This document shows positions 57,601 to 64,000 of a DNA stretch of 64,000 nt, in pieces (position 1 is the first letter of the stretch; every line of letters begins with the position of its first letter). The notes under the pieces were generated by a model. That model made no database searches, was not told the DNA's origin, and saw only the letters and a list, made by a program, of their open reading frames with translations. Source of the DNA: CAVTSA01 sp963737225 (GTDB lineage: Bacteria; Chloroflexota; Dormibacteria; Dormibacterales; Dormibacteraceae); contig CAVTSA010000002.1 in assembly GCA_963737225.1 (NCBI GenBank), positions 310,001 through 374,000 on the forward strand. Direction: 5' to 3'. The translations under genes and the position numbers were made by a program.

Positions 57601-57768
57601 TCACCGGTCACCCTGCCGGCGGGCCGGCACCGGGTCCTGTTCTCCTGCCGGCGGCCGGCGGACCTGCACCCCGGCTGGTGGGTGCTGGCCGCCGCGGTCA
57701 TCGATCCCACCGATGGAGAGGTCCAGGTGGACGTGATCCCGGAGACCACGCCTCCCGAGCCGGTGTAG
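54601..57768 (+). CDS. GH31 alpha-glucosidase/alpha-xylosidase with long C-terminal extension
   Basis: 1055 residues from GTG 54601. The N-terminal beta-domain is followed by the barrel: PPRWMLGAWWSRYWAYRDRD, DVLVIDMDWHTPDAWTGYTW, VDFWWMDWQQGETSAMPGLD (nucleophile Asp) and YGWWSHDIGGHFGVEEPDLY (acid/base Asp), with RWVQFGAFSPVLRLHSS after. The WMDWQQG signature differs from the usual WxDMNE, a feature of GH31 subgroups beyond classic alpha-glucosidases. Residues from about 760 on (PLIHVVEHRAP onward, two beta-rich modules) have no counterpart in ordinary GH31 and may bind carbohydrate. No signal peptide is present, so it should be cytosolic, next to an oligosaccharide-type importer. Confidence 0.88.
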   Translation: MPEPRLREPDDLRSAALSFRDRIRLPGDPVAAPEAQVRIGSARVSVLASRLLRLEWTPDGAFDDRPTYAFPNRRAEVPAFEVRRDGAVTMVETEHLRLRHLADGTPFHAGNLSVDLIGEPAGHWTPGLVDRWNLGGARRTLDGRRGEARLESGLVSRSGWAVFDDGAGFRFAPDAGWVEPRPPADGRQDWYFFGYGHRYAEAVGEYVTRFGGTVPLPPRWMLGAWWSRYWAYRDRDLQALAEEFRAHGFPLDVLVIDMDWHTPDAWTGYTWNRELFPDPAGFLDWLHRHHLHATLNLHPALGVGRFESVYPEMARAMGLDPASDDPIPFRITDPRFAQAYFELLHHPLEDLGVDFWWMDWQQGETSAMPGLDPLPWLNHLHHRDLLRHPERRPLLLSRWGGLGSHRYPIGFSGDTFATWPALRFQPRFTAAGANVAYGWWSHDIGGHFGVEEPDLYVRWVQFGAFSPVLRLHSSNGPAYDRRPWAFGAEAEAAARDAFRARAELLPYLYTAARQASDTGLALVRPMSWMEPEEDSAYLARDQYLLGDDLLVAPVLEPADPGTGLALKDVWVPGGEWIERTTGETVDGPRWVTRLADLATVPQFVRAGTILPLAGPALSTSEQALDHLILSVFPGAPGAARVYHDDGSTRAYLQGECGWTAARVDTPEPGRCRVEVEPASQVRRLTLRLEHTNRPHQVLAGGLPVGRWTYDDESGRTTVEVGDVGGPVTVEVETGQGALSRRGPAWNDALRRADLQRLGDDRDSPFFTARAGGPLIHVVEHRAPDDARGTLGWVVVGAPASGAAADVSVAWALERGAEMQTVAATAALRDGDQAFECPFRWEGSPLPLRWTADVRVRWEGREVHRRHRSRVLQPGLPEWRVAVPGSDPNSPFEPEVIVADATGAAPSRRWRTVRQDPTDLDFGELGELFVVRFAGWSQPAGEAEEVGWAVATFDVPSERPVAFGYFASGPVEVWCGTRLESDVGRAGPANPMDASRQPRRTSPVTLPAGRHRVLFSCRRPADLHPGWWVLAAAVIDPTDGEVQVDVIPETTPPEPV

Positions 57769-58012
57769 GCGGGGCGGCGAGGCGCCGGGTGTGCGGTCCG
57801 CGGAACGCCGGACGCCTGGTCTCGCCATCTCTTGGGCGGCCAAAAGTGCTAGTCATAGTCACATGAGTTCGGGGAGGCAGGATTCGACATCCTCTGCAAG
57901 GCCCTTGCTCACCTCCGCTCCCGGCCGCGCTGGGCGCCACGAACCACCGGCCGACGGCTCGCGAAGCGCGCGCGCGGACGCGTCGCGGCGAGCCCGCCAC
58001 CCTGCCTCCAAA
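57769..58012. other. Gap downstream of the GH31 gene
   Basis: About 240 bp without a gene. It contains a CTAGTCATAGTCACATGA stretch near 57850 that is AT-richer than its surroundings, and the upstream part of the importer promoter region. Confidence 0.4.
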
Positions 58013-58041
58013 TTGACACCCCGCCCCGGAGGCCCTATATT
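58013..58041 (+). promoter_or_regulatory. Sigma70-type promoter of the ABC importer operon
   Basis: TTGACA (58013-58018) and TATATT (58036-58041) are 17 bp apart, matching consensus at 6/6 and 5/6. The expected start near 58048 leaves a leader of about 160 nt before the ATG at 58212. The leader holds an AGAAAGGTGTGGGTGAGAGG stretch but no recognised riboswitch. Confidence 0.7.
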
Positions 58042-58211
58042 GCCCCCACCAGAAAGGTGTGGGTGAGAGGTTGGACCAGGTGTCGAGCGAGGGCTTGACC
58101 AGACCGAGCAACCGGCTCAGGCGCCGGCGTCGTCCCTCTGGGGGCCGCACCGTGCGGAGCCCCGGCGCTCCCTGACCGCCAGGCCTCGAGCCGTGCCAGG
58201 AGGTAGTTCGA

Positions 58212-60368
58212 ATGAGCCCCAGTAACGTCGATCGCCGTCAATTCTTACGTCTGGCAGGCCTGGCCGCCGCCGGCACTGTCGTAGCGGCGTGCGGAAGCAC
58301 CAGCGGTGGTGGCTCGAGCGGCAACTCGTCGAGCGGGAGCAGCGTCACGGAGCGAGGTGTCTACCACATCACCAAGACGGACATCCAGTACCAGACCGAC
58401 ATTCCGTTCAACGGCACGCTGAAGGAATCCCCGCAGCTGGCGGACATGGTGAAGGCGGGGAAGCTGCCGGCGGTCGCGCAGCGGGTCGGCACGCCGCCTT
58501 ACGTGGTCCCCCACGACTGGATGACGGAGGGTAAGTACGGCGGCACCTGGACCTGGATCTGCTCCGACCCGACCGACCAGCAGACGTCGAACAACCTGAT
58601 CAACGGCATGTGGGGCCACTCGCCGATGCGGTGGCTCGACGACGGCGCTTCGATCGGCCCCTACATGGCGCACAGCTGGGAGTTCAACAGCGACTTCACG
58701 ACGCTGACCCTCAACTTCCGGCACGGAATGAAGTGGTCGGACGGGCAGCCGTGGACGGTGGACGACATCATCTACTGGTGGGAGGACGAGATCGGGACCC
58801 TCCCCGGGTGGGTCGCCTCGCAGGAGTTCCGCTCCAGCAAGGGCACCCCGGTCACGATGAACAAGGTCGACGACAACACGCTGGAGCTGAAGTACGACGC
58901 TCCGACGCCGCTGGCGGTCGACTTCGTCTCGATGTGGGCGAAGCGTGGCACCAGCGCCATCAACACGGGCGGCATCGGCCCGCAGATGATGGACCCCAAG
59001 CACTACCTGTCGCAGTTCCACATCAAGTACAACCCTTCGGTCGGCGCCAACTGGACCAGCAACTACATGAACCTGGTCGACTGGACCCGCAACCCGGACA
59101 ACCCGACGATGGCGGCCTGGAAGGCGTCGAGCTTCAAGTCGGGCCAGTACATCACGCTGGAGCGGAATCCCTACTTCTGGGCCATCGACAAGCAGGGCAA
59201 CCAGCTGCCCTACATCGACACCATCACCAACCAGAACTACCAGGACCCGAACTCGATGCGCCTCGCCATCCAGCAGGGGAAGGCCGACTTCGTGAGCGGC
59301 GACCAGATCGGGCTCGGGCTGGCGGACGTCTCCACGCTCCAGGGAACGCCGGGCATGGACCTGTTCTACTGGGACAGCGGCTCCGGCACCGCCGCCGTCT
59401 ACTTCTTCAACTACGACTACTTCGACACCAACTACCGCACGCTGTTCCGCAACAAGACGTTCCGCCAGGCTCTCTCGCTGGCCTACAACCGCGGTCAGGC
59501 TCAGAAGACCATCTACTTCGAGCAGGGCCAGCAGACCACCGGCACCATGAGTCCGAAGGCGGTCGAGTTCCACGTCGGCGAGGGGCCGCAGATCTACAAC
59601 CAGTGGCGGACGTCGTACCTCAAGTACAACCCGACCCAGGCGGGGACGATGCTCGACTCGGTCGGGGTCAAGAAGAGCGGGCAGTGGCGGACCATGCCCG
59701 ACGGCAGCCCGCTCAACCTGCTGATTCAGTACGCGTCCAACGCCAGCCCCGACTACGTCAACCGGAACCAGCTGCTCGCCCAGGACTTCCAGGCGGTGGG
59801 GCTCAACGCCCAGGCCGCCCCGGTCGAGGCGACCAGCCGGCTCACGCAGTGGGCGGCCGGCCAGCTGCAGTCGTACTGCGACTGGGAGGTTGGCGACGGC
59901 CCGAACTGCCTCACCTACGCCAACTGGCTGGTGCCCGAGGACAATCAACGCTGGGCGCCGTTGGAAGGCGAGTGGTACCTGCTGCAGGGCACGCCGGGGG
60001 CGAACGCCCAGGCGAACCTGAGTCCCTGGCAGCGCAACCCGCCCTACCTGCAGCCGGACGCCGGCGGACCGGTCGAACAGCTCCAGAACCTGCTCAAGGA
60101 GGCGCCGCTCGAGACCGACTTCATGAAGCGCAACCAGATGGTGTGGGAGATCATCAAGATCCACATCAACGAGGGACCGTTCTTCACCGGCACCGTGACC
60201 AACTATCCGCAGATCGAGATGGCGAAGACGAACCTCAAGAACATCCCTCGCCAGAACCAGACGTACACCGGCGGCTTCACCAACCCGTGGACGATCGTCC
60301 CGAACGGGAAGTACAGCCCGTACGCGTGGTTCTGGGAGGACCCGGAACAGCACGGGGAGAGCTCCTGA
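58212..60368 (+). CDS. ABC substrate-binding lipoprotein, family 5 (peptide/oligosaccharide), Tat-type
   Basis: 718 residues. VDRRQFLRLAGLAAAGTVVA is a twin-arginine signal ending in the lipobox VVAAC, so export is probably by Tat before lipid attachment. A serine/glycine linker follows. The SBP_bac_5 domain shows LTLNFRHGMKWSDGQPWTVD, ITLERNPYFWAIDKQGNQLP and LFRNKTFRQALSLAYNRGQA. Family-5 proteins bind peptides, nickel or oligosaccharides. The adjacent GH31 gene favours sugars, by inference. AGGAGGTAG precedes the ATG. Confidence 0.9.
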   Translation: MSPSNVDRRQFLRLAGLAAAGTVVAACGSTSGGGSSGNSSSGSSVTERGVYHITKTDIQYQTDIPFNGTLKESPQLADMVKAGKLPAVAQRVGTPPYVVPHDWMTEGKYGGTWTWICSDPTDQQTSNNLINGMWGHSPMRWLDDGASIGPYMAHSWEFNSDFTTLTLNFRHGMKWSDGQPWTVDDIIYWWEDEIGTLPGWVASQEFRSSKGTPVTMNKVDDNTLELKYDAPTPLAVDFVSMWAKRGTSAINTGGIGPQMMDPKHYLSQFHIKYNPSVGANWTSNYMNLVDWTRNPDNPTMAAWKASSFKSGQYITLERNPYFWAIDKQGNQLPYIDTITNQNYQDPNSMRLAIQQGKADFVSGDQIGLGLADVSTLQGTPGMDLFYWDSGSGTAAVYFFNYDYFDTNYRTLFRNKTFRQALSLAYNRGQAQKTIYFEQGQQTTGTMSPKAVEFHVGEGPQIYNQWRTSYLKYNPTQAGTMLDSVGVKKSGQWRTMPDGSPLNLLIQYASNASPDYVNRNQLLAQDFQAVGLNAQAAPVEATSRLTQWAAGQLQSYCDWEVGDGPNCLTYANWLVPEDNQRWAPLEGEWYLLQGTPGANAQANLSPWQRNPPYLQPDAGGPVEQLQNLLKEAPLETDFMKRNQMVWEIIKIHINEGPFFTGTVTNYPQIEMAKTNLKNIPRQNQTYTGGFTNPWTIVPNGKYSPYAWFWEDPEQHGESS

Positions 60369-60371
60369 GCG

Positions 60372-61358
60372 ATGGTCACGTTTCTGGCGCGACGCTTCAT
60401 CTACATGATCATCCTGTTGTGGGTGATCTCGGTCATCGGCTTCTGGCTGATCAACCTGCCGCCGGGCACCGCGCTGGACATCAAGATCCAGCAGATCGAG
60501 GCCCAGGGCGGCATCGTCTCGACGCAGCAGGTGCAGGCACTGGAAAAGGCCTACGGTCTCAATCTGCCGCTGCCCGAGCGCTACCTGCAGTGGGTCGGCG
60601 GCATCCTCCACGGAGACTTCGGCCAGTCGATCGTGTTCGGGCAACCGGTGGCGCAGCTGATGTGGAGCCGCATCGGTTTCACGATCCTGATCTCCGTGCT
60701 CGCCTTGATCCTGGCCTGGCTGGTGGCGGTGCCGATCGGGGTCTTCTCGGCCACCCACCGGTACACGGCGCCCGACTACATCGTCACGGCGGTCCAGTTC
60801 ATCGGAGTCGCCATCCCCGAGTTCCTGCTGGCGCTGATCGTGCTGGTCTTCGCCGCCGACGCGCTCGGTGAGCGGAACATCGGCGGGCTGATCTCACCGC
60901 AATATCAGAACGCGCCGTTGAGTTTGCCCGAGGTCGGTGACTTCATAGGTCACCTCTGGATCCCGGTGTTCGTGATCGCGGCTACCAGTACCGCCTGGCA
61001 GTCCCGGGTGATGCGCGCCAACATGCTGGACGTCCTGAACTATCAGTACGTCCAGACCGCACGCGCCAAAGGGCTGCGTGAGTGGATCGTGATCTGGAAG
61101 CATGCGGTCCGCAACGCGCTGCACCCCTTGGTGATGTCCCTGGGCACCGCGCTGCCCGCCCTGCTCTCGGGTGAGCTGGTGGTCTCGATCGTGCTCAACC
61201 TTCCCACCGACGGCCCCCTCTACTACGAGGCGCTGTTGAACAAGGATATGTACCTGGCGATCGCGTTCCTGATGGTGACCTCGGCCCTGCTCATCGTCGG
61301 GAACCTGCTCGCGGACCTTGCCCTCTCCTGGCTGGATCCGCGGATCCGGTTGGAGTAG
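60372..61358 (+). CDS. ABC permease, DppB type
   Basis: 328 residues, six membrane helices. The N-terminal helix is followed by a long external loop ending LPLPERYLQWVGGILHGDFG, the DppB/OppB hallmark. The EAA loop is VQTARAKGLREWIVIWKHAV near residue 225. It ends LLADLALSWLDPRIRLE, as usual for the family. Starts 3 bp after the binding-protein stop. Confidence 0.92.
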   Translation: MVTFLARRFIYMIILLWVISVIGFWLINLPPGTALDIKIQQIEAQGGIVSTQQVQALEKAYGLNLPLPERYLQWVGGILHGDFGQSIVFGQPVAQLMWSRIGFTILISVLALILAWLVAVPIGVFSATHRYTAPDYIVTAVQFIGVAIPEFLLALIVLVFAADALGERNIGGLISPQYQNAPLSLPEVGDFIGHLWIPVFVIAATSTAWQSRVMRANMLDVLNYQYVQTARAKGLREWIVIWKHAVRNALHPLVMSLGTALPALLSGELVVSIVLNLPTDGPLYYEALLNKDMYLAIAFLMVTSALLIVGNLLADLALSWLDPRIRLE

Positions 61359-61363
61359 CCCAC

Positions 61364-62467
61364 ATGGCAGTCGCAATCCCGCTCGAAGACACCAAGAAGA
61401 CGAAGGACGTCGGCCAGGTATCGCAGTTCACGCTCATGCGCCGGCGCTTCATGCAGAGCAAGCTGTCGGTGTTCGGCATGATCGCGCTGGCGGTGCTGTA
61501 CGCGATGGCGATCCTGGCCCCGTTCCTGGGGCCGTACAACCCGGCCACCCCCCACGCCAACGACGTCCTGCGGCCTCCGAGCACGCTCACCATCGCGAAC
61601 GGGGCGATCTCGGTCTGTGGCAGCAAGCAGGTCCTCAACACGGTCACTCTCACCTACTCCTACGCACCCGACTGCAGCAAGTCGCAGCCGCTCACGCTCT
61701 TCCCCCAGGGGTGGTCATACAAGCTGTTCGGGTTCATCCCCACCGACCGCCACCTGTTCGGCGTCAACGGCACCGCCAACGTGTACCTGCTCGGCACCGA
61801 CGAGCTGGGCCGTGACATGCTGGCGCGGATTCTCACCGGCGCCCAGGTCTCCCTCACCATCGGCGTCGTCGCGGTGCTGATCTGGACCATCCTCGGCGCC
61901 GTCCTGGGGACGGCGTCAGGGTTTTTCGGCGGCTGGATCGACACCGGCATGCAGCGCGTGATCGAGCTCCTGCTGGCGCTGCCCACCCTCTCCTTCTGGC
62001 TCATCCTGACCGCCTTGCTGCCACAGGGGATATCGATCGTGGGGCGCTATCTCCTGATCACGGTGATCCTGGCCTTCATCGCCTGGACCGGCCTCGCGCG
62101 CCAGGTGCGAGCAAAGGTCATGGGCTACAAGGGCCAGGACTACACCGCCGGCGCCCGCCTGGCCGGTGCCACCAGCTGGCGGATCATCCTCGACCACATG
62201 ATGCCGAACTCGTTCAGTCACATCGTGGCGGTCGCCGCCCTCGGCATCCCGGCTGCGATCCTGGCCGAGACGACGCTCAGCTTCCTGGGCTTCGGCATGC
62301 TGCCACCGGCCATCAGCTGGGGCGTCCTCCTGCAAGACGCGATCCACATCAAGGTGGTCGAGCAGAACCCCTGGCTTTTGATCCCTGCCGCGGTGGTCGT
62401 ATTCGCAGTAACCTGCTACCTGCTGATCGGCGACGGCCTTCGTGACGCGGTGGATCCCTATGGCTAG
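61364..62467 (+). CDS. ABC permease, DppC type, with enlarged external loop
   Basis: 367 residues, longer than the usual ~300. After helix 1 (MIALAVLYAMAILAPFLGPY) an extra external segment of about 60 residues (INGAISVCGS region with two cysteines, C83 and C103) precedes the conserved LLGTDELGRDMLARILTGAQ motif. The EAA loop is YTAGARLAGATSWRIILDHM, and the protein ends DGLRDAVDPYG. The cysteine-bearing insert may pair with the binding protein or form a disulfide; this is inference. Confidence 0.9.
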   Translation: MAVAIPLEDTKKTKDVGQVSQFTLMRRRFMQSKLSVFGMIALAVLYAMAILAPFLGPYNPATPHANDVLRPPSTLTIANGAISVCGSKQVLNTVTLTYSYAPDCSKSQPLTLFPQGWSYKLFGFIPTDRHLFGVNGTANVYLLGTDELGRDMLARILTGAQVSLTIGVVAVLIWTILGAVLGTASGFFGGWIDTGMQRVIELLLALPTLSFWLILTALLPQGISIVGRYLLITVILAFIAWTGLARQVRAKVMGYKGQDYTAGARLAGATSWRIILDHMMPNSFSHIVAVAALGIPAAILAETTLSFLGFGMLPPAISWGVLLQDAIHIKVVEQNPWLLIPAAVVVFAVTCYLLIGDGLRDAVDPYG

Positions 62468-64000
62468 TACCAACCAAGACCAGGCGAGCACCGCGACCGC
62501 CTCCGCCCAGCAGCCTCGCGGGCAGACCGGCGAGGCTCTCGTCGAGGTGAAGAACCTCCACGTGCGGTTCAAGACCCAGCTCGGCGTGGTGAGTGCGCTG
62601 AACGGGGTGTCGTTCACGGTCCCTCGCGGCAAGGTGGTCGGCGTGGTCGGCGAGAGCGGCTCCGGCAAGACGATCACCGGCCTGGCGATCATGCAGCTGA
62701 TCCAGCCTCCCGGGCGGATCACCGACGGCCAGCTCCTCCTCCACGAGGAGCCCGGGGAACCACCGGTCGACATCCTGGAGCACAGCCGGACCGGGGAGTG
62801 GATGCGGAAGATCCGCGGCGACCAGGTCGGCATGATCTTCCAGGAGCCGATGACCTCCCTGAACCCCTCCTACACGGTTGGGAACCAGATCGAGGAGGCG
62901 ATCCTGATCCACCAGACCAGGAATCGAAAGGAGGCCAAGGACCGGACGATCGACATCCTGGACCGGGTCAGCATGCCGAACCCGGAGGTCGTCTACAAGC
63001 GGTATCCACACGAGCTGTCGGGAGGCATGCGTCAGCGCGCCATGATCGCGATGGCGCTCTCCTGCAACCCGGCGCTGCTGATCGCCGACGAGCCCACGAC
63101 CGCCCTCGACGTCACCACCGAGGCCCAGATCCTGGACCTGATCCGCAAGCTCCAGGAGCAGACCGGGATGGCGGTGATGTTCATCACGCACAACATGGGC
63201 GTGGTGGCGCAGATCTGCGACGAGGTCGCCGTGATGTACCTGGGCCGCATCGTCGAGCAGGGCGCCGTGGAAGACATCTTCGACGATCCCAGACACCCGT
63301 ATACCGCGGCGCTGCTGCGAGCGATCCCGCGGCTCGGCGTTCGTTCCGAGAGGCTGGAGGTGATCAAGGGCAGCGTCCCAGACCCCTACACCAGGGTCTC
63401 GGGTTGCCCCTTCCATCCTCGCTGCCCGCACACGATGGCGGGTCTCTGCGACCGTCTGATGCCGGCGGTCGCCAACTTCCCCGGGCAGCTTCCACACACG
63501 GTGCGCTGCCACCTCTATCCGGAAAGCCGCGAGGGCGCGCGGGAAGAGATCAGCGGCCTGGTCGAGATCGCGGAGGGCGCCGAGACGGCGTCGACCGAGA
63601 GCATTCCTGAAGCGGGCGCGCCCGGCGCCCAGCCCCGCAAGCGGAGACAGCTGATGGCGACCACCGACGGCAAGCCGGCCACTGACGGCAAGGCGCCCCC
63701 CGACGGCACTTCTCCCGGTAACGGCAGGAGCGCCGCCGACGTTCGAACCACGCCACGCGAAGAGGCCGGCGCCCGCAACGGGAAGGCCCCCGAGATGGAC
63801 GGCAAGCTCCTGCAGGTGCGGGGGCTCAAGAAATACTTCCCCATCAAGGGCGGCTTCCTCCGGCACACCGTCGGGTGGGTGAAGGCGGTGGACGGCATCG
63901 ACATGGACCTGCGCGACGGGGAGACGCTGGGTGTGGTCGGCGAGAGCGGATCCGGGAAGACGACCGCCGGCCGCACCATGATCAGGCTCTACGACCCGAC
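62460..64000 (+). CDS. Fused dual ABC ATPase (DppD-DppF in one chain), truncated by the window
   Basis: The ATG overlaps the DppC stop. The first nucleotide-binding domain is complete: Walker A VVGESGSGKTITGLAIMQLI near residue 65, signature YPHELSGGMRQRAMIAMALS, Walker B LLIADEPTTALDV, then the Dpp-specific cysteine block (GCPFHPRCPHTM, CDRL, VRCHLY). A 90-residue low-complexity linker rich in DGKP/NGK follows. The second domain begins LLQVRGLKKYFPIKGGFLRH and shows a second Walker A (GVVGESGSGKTTAGRTMIRL) at the window edge. Two separate subunits elsewhere are thus one protein here. Confidence 0.9.
   Translation, partial: MASTNQDQASTATASAQQPRGQTGEALVEVKNLHVRFKTQLGVVSALNGVSFTVPRGKVVGVVGESGSGKTITGLAIMQLIQPPGRITDGQLLLHEEPGEPPVDILEHSRTGEWMRKIRGDQVGMIFQEPMTSLNPSYTVGNQIEEAILIHQTRNRKEAKDRTIDILDRVSMPNPEVVYKRYPHELSGGMRQRAMIAMALSCNPALLIADEPTTALDVTTEAQILDLIRKLQEQTGMAVMFITHNMGVVAQICDEVAVMYLGRIVEQGAVEDIFDDPRHPYTAALLRAIPRLGVRSERLEVIKGSVPDPYTRVSGCPFHPRCPHTMAGLCDRLMPAVANFPGQLPHTVRCHLYPESREGAREEISGLVEIAEGAETASTESIPEAGAPGAQPRKRRQLMATTDGKPATDGKAPPDGTSPGNGRSAADVRTTPREEAGARNGKAPEMDGKLLQVRGLKKYFPIKGGFLRHTVGWVKAVDGIDMDLRDGETLGVVGESGSGKTTAGRTMIRLYDP

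Noticed and set aside
58245..60758. An 837-codon minus-strand open frame opposite the importer binding protein.
   Set aside because: Composition is arginine/valine/aspartate-rich with no motif, and the plus strand carries an unambiguous family-5 binding protein.

Overview
The window is high-GC bacterial DNA. The chromosomal genes have the strong G/C third-position preference and frequent GTG starts of high-GC Gram-positive and related lineages. The gene content fits an aerobic Actinobacteriota-, Chloroflexota- or Dormibacterota-like organism: heme A synthase, a mycothiol-type DinB-fold isomerase, a PPOX/F420-type flavoprotein, DUF2993 (LmeA-like) proteins, PadR and HxlR regulators, and many glycoside and ABC-uptake genes. 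The phylum cannot be fixed from this window alone. I found no rRNA gene, no convincing tRNA gene and no CRISPR array.

Layout. 1-5.7 kb is chromosomal: the end of a SpoU methyltransferase gene, a two-subunit sulfopyruvate-decarboxylase-like pair, Mug, Smr, CtaA, a frameshifted FAD oxidoreductase and a protein with an Ada-like metal site. 5.72-20.35 kb is an integrated mobile element bounded by a perfect 54-bp direct repeat. It sits in the 3' end of an AhpD-like gene and replaced that gene's last codons. It carries a tyrosine integrase beside the right end, a primase/helicase operon, a serine recombinase, many small zinc-finger or basic proteins, and a second operon with a TraB/FtsK-type DNA pump, a TrbC/VirB2-like membrane protein and its own ECF sigma factor. 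This is the outline of an actinobacterial-type integrative conjugative element. Much of it is riddled with single-base frameshifts, including a wrecked HicBA-like toxin-antitoxin pair.

20.3-37.9 kb resumes the chromosome: AhpD, a BrkB/YihY membrane protein, a DinB-fold isomerase, PadR, a flavin monooxygenase, tandem DUF2993 genes, a GH13 sugar phosphorylase, HxlR, a degenerate GGDEF protein, a histidine phosphatase, tandem AIM24 genes, LysE, cupins, a coiled-coil zinc protein, an ornithine-cyclodeaminase relative, a MetE-like protein and a ComB-like phosphatase. 38.0-44.5 kb is a minus-strand sugar block (GH3 glucosidase, HAD phosphatase, transketolase, DUF2090 aldolase), divergent from PPK2. 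45.6-49.9 kb holds a lipoate ligase and a divergent osmolyte-type ABC importer, with an 18-bp perfect palindrome 2 bp before the ATPase start codon. 50-54 kb has an MFS carrier, a lipoprotein and an MMPL transporter. 54.6-64 kb joins a large GH31 glycosidase to a family-5 ABC importer whose two ATPases are fused, suggesting uptake and hydrolysis of oligosaccharides.

The most unusual signal runs through the chromosomal part. Eight gene boundaries each carry a pair of 12-20 bp palindromes whose spacing is 42 bp at six loci and 41 and 43 bp at the other two. The palindrome sequence differs between loci but is shared within a pair, and some types recur as modules at several loci. This does not match a standard terminator or a repeat class I can name.
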